Shown here in pieces: positions 10,931-22,123 of a stretch of 64,000 bases of DNA. The stretch comes from Lineus longissimus (taxonomy: Eukaryota; Nemertea; Pilidiophora; Heteronemertea; Lineidae). The notes under the pieces were generated by a model. It was not told the origin of the DNA and did not search any database. It saw only the letters and a list, made by a program, of their open reading frames with translations. The stretch is taken from assembly GCF_910592395.1 (NCBI RefSeq), contig NC_088315.1:15483808-15547807 (forward strand), given 5' to 3'. The position numbers and the translations under genes were made by a program. Numbering within the stretch: position 1 is the stretch's first letter; every line of letters begins with the position of its first letter.

Positions 10931-12583
10931 AAGATTCAATGGGTGGCAAAGTCAATGTATGATCATCGAATAGAGGACATAGATCTCCCTAGTCGTTCCT
11001 TGGTTCAGAACATTAGCGATGAGTCACACTACATTGCCAAATGCTACATCGCAGAAGAATTGAATAAGTGTGAAAACTGGGGACTTGCAAAGGATGGCAC
11101 TAGTCGACGTAAAGTCAAAATCCTCGACACTTCCCTTACGCTGAGTTCTGGGGATAGCATGAGCCTTGGTTTTACGCGCGTCGCCAGTGAAACCGGTGCT
11201 GCTATTACTGAGGTCAGTAAAGCAGCTCTTACTGAACTTCAGGAGATCCATTCTACCATGCCTGACGCTCCTGACAATTTCATGGTGAAAGCACTAGAGA
11301 AATTCACTTTCACCATGGGGGATCGTGCCAGCAATGAGAAGAAATCTGACCAGCTTCTAGAGGAATGGAGGAAGGAAGTCCTGACAGCAGCTGGTTCCCC
11401 CCTAGTCGAGCAGAGAATCCACAATTTCCATTGCATGGTTCATGTCCTCTTAGGATTTCATAGCTACACAAAGCCAGTCTTATGGGAGTATGAAAAGGAG
11501 TTGGCCATTGACCGTGGGAAGTTTGGACGGGATGCCCTTGGCCGGTTTACGATGTGGAAGAAAGAAGAGGCTGCATCTCGTGCAACAAGGACAACAGCTG
11601 AACTCTTCGGACCAGTGGGGGATCACATTGGAGTCCGGGATGCATGGGAGAGTTACTGTGCAAGAAATGGCATCAAATCCGTGATAGGCAATTACCGAGA
11701 TAATCGGTTTAATTGTTACTTCGAAATCGCCGCCCAGATATGCCAGCACAGGAAGGACTTCATTACAGTTCTAAGGTTACCAGGGGAATTGAAGGATGCC
11801 AATGGCAAGAAAGTATCCGTGCTTGCTGACCTTACCTGCAAAATAGTGTCAACAATCCAACAAGGCCTTGGTCTGATGTTTGTCTTGATCACCGGTCCAT
11901 ACTGGGAACTTCTCCTGAGTAATCGAGTAGCTTACATGAGACTGTATGAGTACATCCAGCCGCTGCACCTGTTTCTTCGGGGGTGTGCTGATGATCCTTC
12001 TCCACTTCTTCGCGGGGAGAGTCCGTTTCCTGATGAGTATCTCAAAGCTTCCGATGCCATGAAGAGAAGTGTTTTCTTGCTCCTACATGAAGACATGGAA
12101 GATATATTCCGGGAAGTTCTGAAAAAGTCATCGGCAGCTTTTGTAAAGACCATTGAGGCCCAGCTCAAAGATTTCTTGGAAGGAGGAGTTTATGGTACAG
12201 CTCCGGCAGCTTCTGATCTTGAGCGCACCAAGTTCTCTGGGGTGACCAACTTGGCTTGTGAACATCATTTCGGGGATTTGGACTCTAGTCAAAAGCGCAG
12301 ACCAAGTGCAACACTCTTCTACCACAGTACGGTTCAGCTCCTGAAAAGGAATAGGAAGAGGATTATCAACTGGATGGACGAAATGTCTCGTCAAGACAGG
12401 GAGAAACTTTGGTCAGATGCAAAGGGCAAGGCTGCAAAACTTCGACAGAAACATCGTCAGCAGGAACGGAGGGAGATGCAGAAGATTTTGGTCACGATTG
12501 AAAAGGAAACTGCACCAAAACGTCCAAGGAAGAAAGCTGAACACGGTTCAAAGAGAAAACGTTCAACATCTCGAAAGAAATGA
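10919..12583 (+). pseudogene. Catalytic part of an unnamed DDE-like transposase
   Basis: This is one open frame of about 550 codons. Candidate acidic residues lie in KILDTSLTLSSGD (about 11120), MGDRASNEKKSD (about 11316) and NLACEHHFGDLDSSQKRRP (about 12247). Between the second and third is NFHCMVHVLLG, a Cys-x2-His pair as found before the last acidic residue in hAT, Kolobok and related transposases. The C-terminus is highly basic. The stop codon is supplied by the first bases of HINE-like copy 2 (ATGAAATGG), so the original protein was longer and continued at 13719. I recall similar uncharacterised proteins in cnidarians and other invertebrates, but cannot name the superfamily. Confidence 0.65.
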
Positions 12584-13618
12584 AATGGCCAGGGCCATTG
12601 TGCTCACCTCATGTGGAGGAAAGATGGATAAAGAGCATGGTCTTGTGTCATGTAGTGTTAGGTTTGATGTAGGTCCAAGCAATTACAATTTCCCCAAAAT
12701 GGCCAATTTACAGTACATTCGACCTCTGTGACCTTGAAAAGTAGGTCAAATCAAAGAAGACCCGGGTGACACATTGAATGGATGTTAGAATTAGATGTAC
12801 CTATGATATAAAATTGGTGCCAATCGGGCAAGTCATTACTAGGAATAATGGCATTTTGAAGAATTTAGGATTTGGCCCCCTCCCTGGAGGCCAAACGGCA
12901 AATCAGATCGCACCAAACTTCGGTACCTGAGATCACCTGACCAAGGGGTACATGTGTACTTAATTTGTGATCAATAGTCATTGCAGTTAAGAAACATGCC
13001 ATAGTTACGGCCTGACGGCGAATTTACGCCATTTGACCTCTGTGACCTTGACAAGAAGGTCAAATTAAAAACCTGTGTGACATATACTGTATGGTGGTTA
13101 GATGTACCCATGATATCAAATTGGTGGCAATCGGGCAAGAAGTTAAGGAATAATCACATTTTTAAGGTTTTTGGATTTTGCTCCCTGGTGGTCAAGTGGT
13201 GAATCATATTGGACCAAACTTTGGTCCCTGAGATCACATGACTAAGGGGTAAATGTGTACCAAATTTGGTATCAATAATCATTGCAGTTTAGAAACGTGC
13301 CATCGTTACATCCTAACGGCTAATTTACACCATTTGACCTCTGTGACCTTGAAAAGGAGGTCAAATCAAAAACCCGGAGGATATATGATGCACCTTTGCT
13401 AGAAGTACCTACCATATTTTTTTCAAAATTTCCCGACTACTATTAAGGGAGATATTGCATATTTTCACTTTTAACGTTTGGCCCCCTGGTGGCCAAACCA
13501 TGAAACGAATCGGACCGAAACTTGGTCTCCCAGGTGTCATTACATAAGGGTACATTTGTACCAAGTTTCAACTCAATAGCTCTAACAGTTACGAAACGTG
13601 CCCTGCTAACGGACGACG

Positions 13619-13659
<41 letters not shown>

Positions 13660-13714
13660 ACGACGGACGCCACGGTATGGGATAAGCTCACCTCTGCTAA
13701 GAGGTGAGCTAAAA
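12580..13714 (+). mobile_element. HINE-like modular repeat, copy 2
   Basis: It begins ATGAAATGGCCAGGGCC and ends GAGGTGAGCTAAAAA. Three modules of about 300 bp carry CTCF-like words near 12883, 13180 and 13478 and TGACCTCTGTGACCTTG at 12720, 13034 and 13335. A GAC tract at about 13612-13668 precedes a 3' palindrome, AGCTCACCTC-TGCTAA-GAGGTGAGCT. It is very similar along its whole length to copy 4 at 39530. It separates the catalytic and C-terminal parts of the transposase gene and inserted into coding DNA without a visible target duplication. Confidence 0.65.
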
Positions 13715-14339
13715 AGCAATGCAAGAGGACCTGAGTTCCGATTCTACGTCAAGTGAAGATGATCCTATTCCCAGTGATCAGGAGAGTGATGAGGAGACGG
13801 ACACATCGATCCTAACCAAAGCACAATTGGATGCAAAGCTGAAGGATGTCCGAACCCAGATTGAAGTTGGAAAGTGGGTGATTGTCGCCTTCAATGATGA
13901 CTGGTATCCAGGTAAGATAGACATGGCTGTTAGCCCTATTAGAGTTTGGAAACACAAGAATTTTAGGATTGACTCACATTCTCATCAACCAAGCTGTAGG
14001 TACTTTAGTTTAGGTCCTGAAAGAAAACAAGATACATGTATGACTTTATTGCCATTTGTTAAAACCCCTTTGATTTTCATTTCAGGCCATGTCACGAAAC
14101 GAAAGAGTGCCTCGGAATGGGTCATTGACTTTGGCTACAGGAGCAAAACACTGGGAGACTACAAACCCCCAAATGGCAAAGATGTACAGCTGACAGAGGA
14201 TGTATTCATCATCTACTTCTTTGATCCTGTGCCAACCAGCAACGACGGCCGCTTATGGAGGGTGTCAGATGCCAAAGACATCGTCAGTCTTTATGAGCAG
14301 TACTCAGTTCATTACTTCAATGAGACTGATGACTTTTAA
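13715..14339 (+). pseudogene. C-terminal part of the unnamed DDE-like transposase
   Basis: The exon resumes at the HINE border with an acidic serine-rich linker (QEDLSSDSTSSEDD), then VGKWVIVAFNDDWYPG. The coding frame then probably uses a GTAAGA donor at about 13911. It re-enters after TTTCAG at about 14085 with HVTKRKSASEWVIDFGYRS, and ends in stop TAA at 14337-14339. The WYPG-type segment resembles SH3/Tudor-like tails seen at the C-terminus of several transposon-encoded proteins. Acidic linker plus this tail is taken as the end of the protein begun at 9618. Confidence 0.55.
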
Positions 14340-14489
14340 CTTGACCACCACAAACTATATCAGCAGTTTGTGGAAATCTTGAACAGTCCATTAGGCTAAA
14401 TTCAAGGGAGGGGTCTTAACCTTTCTATTGTTTATTGTACACCATGATCTTTGGAACAAAAGTACATGTACATACTTACTGAATTTGAA

Positions 14490-14788
14490 TACTCCTGTTG
14501 AATACCTTCGTTCGAGTGCCCTACACGATATCATTTGGAAAATTGAAATGTTGTCGCATTTTAGCCTGTCCCTTAAAAATGGGTGTGGCTACCAGCGTTG
14601 CCATGGTTATAAATTGACATATATTGTACATTTAATTAGTTTAAATTCCATTTTACCTTCAGAGTCTTTATTCTCCTGTTGAATACCTCCGTTTTGATAC
14701 CCCACATGATATGGTTTGTAAAAAATTTAGACATCGCAGCATTTTAGCACGCAAAATGGGCGTGGCTACCAGTGTTGCCATGGTTACT
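14490..14788. repeat. Two diverged direct repeats with X-box-like motifs
   Basis: A unit of about 117 bp starting CTCCTGTTGAATACCT occurs at about 14490-14608 and again at 14671-14788, with roughly three quarters of the bases shared. Each ends with GTTGCCATGGTTA. A further GGTTACCATG ... CATGGTAACC palindrome lies at 14939-14965. These match the RFX X-box pattern (GTNRCC N RGYAAC) closely but not perfectly. Confidence 0.6.
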
Positions 14789-14965
14789 TACCCCTACCCT
14801 CCTTAAACTATGCTTCATTGACTTTGCCTATCGATGAATCTTGAAGGCATTTGAGATATTTTTTAGGAGTTGTATAGAAGATCCAATGTTCTCAAACAAC
14901 CAATTTTTCAGTCAATTATGCTAATTTTTGGGGTGTTTCGGTTACCATGACAACCACATGGTAAC

Positions 14966-16228
14966 CAAAATAAGGGGGCATCGGTGTAGAAAGTTTTGTG
15001 GAGGACAACCTGTTATGTAATAAACATGAACTAAGACTATATTTGTGTGGAAGCATCTTTATTCACTTGTAAATTTGCATGGTTATGTAATTAAATCACC
15101 TAATTAGCATAAAATATGCTAATTAGTCGTTGAAACGACATTTATGTCGCAACGTAACCAACACGCTTGCGTTGCCAGGGAAAAATCACATAAGTATGTC
15201 AAATCTCATTATGATCAGACAGGTCTAAATATCACTTTGAATCATCCAATGTACTATTGTCAGTGTTAACCCTGTTTTGATGAAAATGACCATCTACCCA
15301 GACCAATGTCCAATGCATTAACCATTGTCCCCTTTCTTGGTTTTGTCCTAAAACCCGGGCTATTTCGGACCCTTAAAACTGGTGCTGCATAGCAATGCAT
15401 GGTCCGATTTTCAAAATTTAAAGTTCTCTGTGTTCTGTATGAGGAGAGCTATCTAAGTATCTAAAATTCAAAGCATTTTGAACACATTCAAATTTTGAGC
15501 TGGCCATGCTACTTTTCACACAAAATCCTTTAACAATGTTTTTAATGTATTTAACGATAAACGTATTTCGATGGGGAGTGATAATTACCAAATGCGAGCT
15601 AATCTTTCTGTCTGCCATTGGAACGAGAACTGCAACAGGGAGGTAACCTCTGTTTGGACCAAGGGAGCAGCCGGAAGCTCACAGCGAAAGAGGACCAAGA
15701 ACATAACAAAACCATGCTCTTACGGCTATAGGAGGTCCATATGGAAAAGACTCATTGAAAAGTTGTACTAGTCCTGGTACTGTTAAGCATAACTGATTAT
15801 TTTGTGTTCAAATCCTTGAAGGATAATTATTCAAACTTTGGATAAAATGAGGTTTTTCTTCATAATTGTGTTGTGAATAACTTTGGAATAACTTAGAAAG
15901 AACTAGGCCTAGGCCTAAGATACATTCAATAAGTATGAATTTATGGGTTTCCTCAATTATTGATGATGAAACAGGATCTAATCTTGCTTGGGGATAAAAA
16001 TATTCAGTAAGTTTTAACAGCCTGCATGATCTTTCCAACTCCTTTAGTGAAATCTTCTTCCACGTCCCTCCTGTTATTGTTTGCAATCCAAGATGCAGTA
16101 CTTCCTAGCAACGGCTGACCTCATGCCACTGATATTGATTTCCATATCTCCTCCCAGCCTGGTACTTTGTACAGGTGACCTGAATTCTCGGCGGGTGTAA
16201 ATTCCTCAGTTTAGACCATGGCCTTTAA
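14966..16228. other. Mostly non-coding; one possible transposase scrap
   Basis: Low-information sequence. The frame near 15593-15660 reads VCHWNENCNRE before a GTAACC donor-like site. This resembles a motif I associate with C-termini of the transposase family at 4.3-8.0 kb, but it is too short to call. The rest has no recognisable signal. Confidence 0.35.
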
Positions 16229-16438
16229 AGCTCTCTGGAGCCGCAGAGTCAAGCGAAGAGGCCATGAAGCACGTCGGCTGGTTCTCAAAGAATACATGTG
16301 ATTATTACACCAGAGAGGCGTCTCTAGAAGATGCTGCTGAAACCGCACAGCACCTCGCATCCGTTGTTCCCTTCGCCGACGAGCTGGAAAGTATTTTCGG
16401 GAGGTCCTCAACTTTCAGCCAACTGCCCCCCGCCGTAT
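16229..16438 (+). pseudogene. Tyrosine recombinase C-terminal fragment (YR element)
   Basis: The frame reads HVGWFSKNTCDYYTR, then about 35 residues ending LPPAV before TAG at 16436-16438. The His-x-Gly-Trp and the Tyr-Tyr-Thr-Arg stretch match the last catalytic box (His/Trp and nucleophilic Tyr) of tyrosine recombinases of DIRS/Ngaro or Crypton type. The same end, with HVGWSTRKYYAYNTR and LPPAL, occurs at 26643-26820. The box containing the first catalytic Arg is absent here, so this is a truncated tail. Confidence 0.7.
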
Positions 16439-16863
16439 AGCTGTGCTTTCCCAGGTGATTATCGTGTTTATGCCATTCATTTCTCAGTTATTGGGCCCAC
16501 TGCTCGCGGCCGAGCATGTCTCCGACTGTTACAGCCTTCCCGGGCTATATCTGCACTGTAATTAAATTGTTGTAAAGTTCTGCTATATATGACAGGTCAA
16601 TCTCGAAATGTTAACTCGGATATCATATAAATGCGATTTTGGGACCAAGATATTTTCTAAATCTTTCTCCCTCGTGTATACTCATTAATAAAACTCTCTT
16701 TGCTTAATCATTCTGGTTGCTTCAGTCTCTTCTTTTCTTCGCTTTTCGTTCTCTGTTCCTTCTGTGGCTCTACCGTTCGGAGGTTTTGGGAGTTTTGGGA
16801 TAGTTTTGGGGTATGGAGGCCAAGAAGTCCTCGGAAAAGGGATAAACCCTTTATTTCGCCACT

Positions 16864-17201
16864 CCAAGCAAAGTTGTTTGTCTCTCCCAATGAGGATGTG
16901 TGCACACCCCTGGCGACACCTAACGTCGAGCGGTAGTATAAATATGCCCACCCATTCGGCCTCGTTCACTATTCTCTCTCCTGTCGAGGATAGGTGTTGC
17001 ACGTGAGGTGCTCTACACTACGGCTAGACTGCTTGTGCCCCCCGTCGGGTTAGAAGGCTCAACCCCCGCACGGTTAAGTTTTGCCCTCCCTCCCCCCCTT
17101 TTTTGGCTTCACCATTTTCTCGCTGAACAACTTTCAAGCAAAGTTGTTCGTCTCTCCCAATACTCCCAAGCGAGACGATGGGTGTTGCCGAGGATGTGTG
17201 C
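16864..17201. repeat. Direct repeat pair downstream of the YR tail
   Basis: The word CAAGCAAAGTTGTTTGTCTC (about 16865) recurs as CAAGCAAAGTTGTTCGTCTC (about 17130). Both are followed by GAGGATGTGTGCACA-type sequence. A T/G-rich block with GGAGTTTTGGGA precedes the first copy. A similar order (YR end, GGAGTTTTGGGAG block, direct repeats) is seen at 26.6-27.6 kb. Split direct repeats after the recombinase are a hallmark of Ngaro-like YR retroelements, so these may be terminal repeats. Confidence 0.5.
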
Positions 17202-17893
17202 ACAGCACAATGTTGTATTGTGAACACCAAAGCTGTATCTGAATGATGCTAGTGGTATTCCTTGGGTGTACTGCGATATTTGCCTAGAATGGTACCACCA
17301 GTTGTGTCTTGGCATAGCTGTATCCTCCAGTCTTGACGAGAATGCACCATATTCTTGTCCTCAGTGCCTGGAGTCTGAGACTGGGGATCTAGATATGCCA
17401 ACCCATCTGGCTTCCATTCTAGCCAAATCTGAGCAGAAGCTCAAAGATGCTGCATCAGTTCTCAAGTCCTTAGAAGAGGACCTAGGTATAATACAGCAAG
17501 AGATTACTGATGAAATGGGCAAAATTAGGAGAGAACATGAGGCGAATCTGAAGACCCTGGGAGTAGATAAACAGGCTTATCACTCCAAGTCATTTGTTGG
17601 GAATCACATTCACAAGCTTCTGTTGATTAATGAAAAGCAGAACAATCCGGAATTCCTTGTTTCAGCTTTTAGGGACCACGGTAATGAACAGCAGAAATAT
17701 TATAAAATATTGAAAAGCTTGAGTGAGATCCACCCCCTCATTTTCAGGACAGACTTCCTGACAGAAGCTCAAATTGAGCGACTGTCTTACCTCTGTTGGG
17801 ATTTAGGTTGTCTTTACCCTTCACTTTTTCCAGACAAGACGATCACACCCAAAATGCATATTCTTATCTTTCATGTGCCAGAGTTTGCAGCAA
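17200..17893 (+). pseudogene. PHD-finger plus coiled-coil protein, transposon-associated
   Basis: The frame has a cysteine-rich start (CCIVNTK), then VYCDICLEWYHQLCLGI and PYSCPQCLES, which together fit a PHD-type zinc finger (C4HC3). A coiled coil of about 60 residues follows, then SKSFVGNHIHKLL and a segment ending KMHILIFHVPEFAAKW. I recall the last motif from uncharacterised transposon-linked proteins in cnidarians. The frame is not closed by a stop. It runs directly into a LINE fragment at about 17900. The start codon is not clear; the cysteine-rich start lies near 17213. The original protein is clearly truncated. Confidence 0.55.
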
Positions 17894-17899
17894 AATGGA

Positions 17900-18403
17900 A
17901 AAATGAAAAAATAAAAAGAACAACGCTATGCAATGACTATGACAATGGTGGTTTAAAAATGATAAATATAAAATACTTCTGCATGGCCAGAAAATTGATA
18001 TGGGTTAAGAAATTACACAATGATCTAAATTTTTCTGATTGGAAAACACTTTCTGACACTACTAAGCATGGCGGAAATTTAATTTGGCTTTCAAGAGACC
18101 CTCATGCAACCTTTAAAAATCACCTAAACCCTTTCTGGCAAGATGTTTATAAATCTTTGATAACAATGGCTGACTCAAAAGAAGAGCATCCCCTTAAAAA
18201 CATGATTTTTTATAATAAAAATATCAAAATATACAACAAAACAATCTTCTACAATGAATGGCAACTACATGGTGTTAAATATCTGAATGATTTAGTTGAC
18301 GAAACAGGGAACTTTTATACATGGGAACAATTCTCGACAAAATATGGAATTCAAAAAGAACCGTTCAAACTCACAGTAATGTCACCCAAGTTCTGGAAAA
18401 AAA
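17900..18403 (+). pseudogene. LINE reverse-transcriptase C-terminal fragment
   Basis: The frame reads TLCNDYDNGGLKMINIKYF followed by ARKLIWVKKL, then a W-rich region. This is the post-RT segment typical of L1/Tx1-like LINE ORF2 proteins. Only this end survives. It is fused in frame to the PHD/coiled-coil ORF upstream and stops at a T12/G16 homopolymer. No poly(A) tail or target duplication is visible. Confidence 0.7.
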
Positions 18404-18408
18404 TTTGG

Positions 18409-18437
18409 ATTTTTTTTTTTTCGGGGGGGGGGGGGGG
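18409..18437. repeat. T-run followed by G-run
   Basis: About 12 T, then C, then about 16 G. Such adjacent homopolymers often mark collapsed or poorly resolved assembly. The open frame across it becomes poly-glycine and has no meaning. Confidence 0.9.
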
Positions 18438-18439
18438 CT

Positions 18440-19183
18440 TTTTTAGGGGACCCCAACTGCTTCTGGTAAAGGTTATAAGGATGATGCAATTAAGAGCCCT
18501 GTCTGTAAATTTAATGGGATGAATGATGCTATTTTGCATGTTTATTTCTATGGATAACTGCTGTTGGAATGTATCTGATCCGCAACTCAGTCTGGCACCT
18601 GTAGGTGGTGCCACCTACTTTTTCTGAATTTTTTTAGATCTTCTTTCAATGAAATTTCCCCTAGTCATCATCTTCATAACACAGGATGAAAGAACTGTGA
18701 AAAAGACTGGTGTATGATGTTGTTCAAGGGGTACCCCTACCCCATCAGAGGTGTCCAAACTGACCGGCAAGCAAAAAATTACCGATAAATTAATGATGTA
18801 CTTCATGTACATAAGAGATGTTAATATAGTCAATGGTATATTTTTCCAGTAGATATGTGTCTTGAGTTGATGTGTGTCAAATTTGGCGATCAAACATGAA
18901 GTTTTAAGGCATGGGTGCTATGGAGTACTGTTTTGGAACTGAAGGCTACTTTTAACTTCATTTTTCTCAAAACTGACTTTCTCAGTCTCGGCGACTTCAA
19001 AATAGCATAGCTCGGTCAATTTTTGTTAGAATTCAACCAACTATGTATCATTTGAAAGGTATTTTTTAAGGAGAATATGAAAATAACATTAACTCAATTT
19101 TTGAAATTTCCTCATTTGCTAGCACAGGTCACAAATGTTGACTAAATCAAACCGAATAGATCTTACAATTATGACTCAATAGA
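18440..19183. other. Unassigned spacer
   Basis: I see no coding frame with recognisable content and no repeat between the LINE scrap and the left end of piggyBac A. Confidence 0.6.
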
Positions 19184-22123
19184 TTAAACCCTTTCAGTAC
19201 TGGTCAACCGCTGGGCGGTTGATCAGTACCCCGCCGCTCCGTACTCATCAACCGCACCGCGGTTGGTGCACTATAATGCTGATCATATAGAAACTACGAG
19301 TGCTGCCGTCTTCTACCGATCATTAGAACTAATTAGGTTTACAAGGCATGGGGGCAACTGGTTTTCCCGCCTTTCTGGATTATTTTTAGCGATCAAATGC
19401 TTCTTTGAAGACCTCTCAATTGGCGTGCTTTGGGATTCGAGCATGGCTGCAAAACGTGGCGCGAAAATGTCGGCGGATGAGGTTATTGCTCATTTCCTTG
19501 GCGATGAGGACAGTGATTTTGATGATTTAGACTTAGGAGAAGGTGGTGACAGTGATTCTGAGAAGGTAAATGATTCAGACTGGGAATATGACCATGATGA
19601 TGATATCGAAACCCAGCCTGACGATGAACTTTCCGACTATCAAGATGATCCAAGCACTGCCTCCAACAATGATCGTGGTAGGCCTATAGCAAGGGCCCAG
19701 CTTGCACAAATGCATGCTTCTCCCTCCCCCTCTGATGACAGTAGTGATGATAACATTCCGCTGGCACAGATGGCCGCCCGCCTGGGAAGGGGTCGCGCCC
19801 GTGGTCATGGTGGTGCCCCACGTGCTCGTGGTCAAGGTAGAGGTGCTGGTGGCGAGAACAGACGACAGGCTCCGGTCCGTTGGAATTGGAACGAGGTGCA
19901 GGACTTTTAGCCAAGAAATATCCCCTTCACTGGTGATGAGATATTAAAAGTCCGCATAAAGGATGATGCAGAACCAATTGATTACTTCCAACTTTATCTC
20001 ACTGACGAGATCCTCCGGCACATAGTGACTGAGACAAATCGTTTTGCTGCTCAGTACATCGCAGACAACCAGCTAAAACGATATTCTTCGGCAAGATCTT
20101 GGGAGAACACTGATGTCAAAGAGATGAAGACATTTTTAGGGTTGGTTTTCTTGATTGGCATTGTGCACAAGCCAAGAATTTCAATGTACTGGTCTGTTAC
20201 TGACATAATTGACACCCCAATATTCAGACAGGTCATGCAACGCGATCGCTTTTTCCTAATTATGAAATGCTTGCATTTCAATGACAATCAAGATCCAAAT
20301 CATGATGTCAATGATGCCAATAGAGACAGGTTGCACAAGATTAGGCCTCTCATTACCATGTTGCAGAACCGATGTAAAAGGGTGTACTCCCCTGGTAAAA
20401 ATGTGAGTGTAGATGAGTCCCTTGTTCTTTTCAAGGGAATGTTGATGTTCAAACAGTGCATCTGAACAAAACGTGCCAGATTTGGAATCAAGATTTATGA
20501 GCTCTGTACTTCAACTGGCATCACTCTGGATTTCCTTGTTTACTGTGGCCTAGGTTTATTCTCACAGGTAGGTGGTCTGTATGAAGACATGCCAGCTACA
20601 GAACGAATACCTTCTGCGCTCATAAATGAGTATTTTGGAAAGGGTCATGTGTTGTATGTTGACAACTTCTATACTTCCCCAGCATTGGCAGAGTTCATGT
20701 TAGAACATGATACCCATCTTGTTGGCACAATTAGGGTTGACCGCAGAAACTATGCCCCTCAAGCCAAAAACCATCCACTTGAAAAAGGGGAGGTGGCATT
20801 CTTCACAGCAGCCAATGGGAAGAAACTGCTGGCAATAAAATTCAGGGCAAAGAAAGACAAAGCTAACAAGAAGCCAAAGGTTGTCTGTATGCTTACCACC
20901 AACAATGATACTTCTGTAGTTGATACTGGCAAAAATGACAAAGATGGTAACCCTGTCATGAAACCGAAAACTATTGATAACTACAATCACCACATGGGTG
21001 GGGTTGACATGGTCGACCAACAGCTCCATGCCCAAGCCACCCTCCGGAAATCATACAAATGGTACAAAAAGGTAGCCTTCAGATTGCTGATGCAATGCAT
21101 TCTAAACTCACATAAGGTGTTTTAGTTCCACACAGAGAGTAAGGACCTTGATCTCCTTGGTTTCATGCAAAGCGTCATCTCCTCTCTCTTTCTTGCTGGG
21201 CCTAAACTTCAGGACAACCCTGCTTTTCTTGATCATCCGGTTGCCAGGCCGACTGGGAGGCATTTCCTCGAGAGGAAGAAAGCTCCAGAGTGCTGTAGTG
21301 ATCAGAGGCCAACCAAAAACTGCAGAGTTTGTTTTGGCAGGGGCATCAGGGCTGCATCCGGTTGTCCCTTGAAGACAGTATACATCTGCAAACAGTGCCC
21401 CTCCCACCCTGGTCTTCACCCAGATGAGTGTTTTGAAATATATCACACTGTTCTACGCTATACTCAGGTGCCAGTGGCATGATAAATCAGTCATTCAGGA
21501 TTTGAAAGAGACAATAATGACTTTGTGAGTTGGTTTGTAGGGTATATTGGGTGAAGAGCACTGTTTCAGAAATAAGCAAAGTCTAACGATTTTTGAGAAA
21601 TATTATTATTATTTCTCACCATAATTGAGTTGTAACTACAGTACATGTACTTCTGTTACATTTCATAGTGAAGCTCCAACCCGTAACATGCAAAATTGCA
21701 AGAAATCCACACAAAAACACTTTTGACGGTTTTTCACAAAAAATGCGGAATTTGCCAATTTTCCCTCTTTTTGGGAGAAACTATTTTGAGAAAACATGGA
21801 GGAGAAGGGTGGCAATGACTCTTGTTTAGATTTTTTGCAAGAAAGCTTGAAATAAATGGCCCAGTGAGCTTTATTCCGAAAACAACCACCTGATTTCAGT
21901 TTTCAGAATATCCTAATTAGGCTGTATGACCTAATTAGCATATTTGCATAAGTTAATTTTTTGGTAAAAATAAAGTTTAGGTAGTTGTCCATAACAACTA
22001 AGTAGTTGTTTCTTTCTTTCTCGATCTGACATAGTGCAGCAGCCCTTTGAAAAAAACCTCTAAAATTGGTCAAATCTGGCTCAGTACAGAGCATGCACAT
22101 AGTGCCAGTAGCGAAAGGGTAAT
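19184..22123 (+). mobile_element. piggyBac element A
   Basis: TTAA lies at 19184-19187. The TIR starts CCCTTTCAGTACTGG on the left (19189) and is matched in inverse by CCAGTAGCGAAAGGG on the right (22105-22119). The right TTAA is decayed to TAAT. A perfect 8-bp GC-rich stem with a 3-base loop (TCAACCGC-TGG-GCGGTTGA, 19204-19222) lies just inside the left TIR, followed by a second smaller hairpin. The transposase lies on the + strand at 19443-21482. Length is about 2.9 kb, normal for an autonomous piggyBac. Confidence 0.88.
19443..21482 (+). pseudogene. piggyBac transposase A with three in-frame stops
   Basis: The chosen start is ATG at 19443 (MAAKRGAKMSADEV), because the upstream frame lies in the terminal region. 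The order is: acidic N-terminus, RG-rich linker (about 19790-19860), then DDE domain. Catalytic aspartates are visible in VSVDESLVLFKG (about 20410), VLYVDNFYTS (about 20656) and HHMGGVDMVDQQL (about 20995). The C-terminal cysteine-rich zinc-binding domain (CCSDQRPTKNCRVC ... CKQC) ends at TGA 21480-21482. Stops interrupt at 19908 (TAG), 20463 (TGA) and 21123 (TAG). All parts stay in one frame with no indel, so decay is by base substitution. Length without stops is about 680 codons, slightly longer than typical. Confidence 0.92.

Noticed and set aside
13443-13724. Arginine-rich open frame
   Set aside because: It is the (GAC)n microsatellite translated; the same happens at 1855-2085 (polyserine) and 40351-40611.
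18351-18614. Open frame with polyproline/polyglycine
   Set aside because: Produced by the adjacent T and G homopolymers.
19443-21482. Programmed stop readthrough in piggyBac A
   Set aside because: Three different stop contexts (TAG, TGA, TAG) without a shared readthrough motif are better explained by neutral decay.
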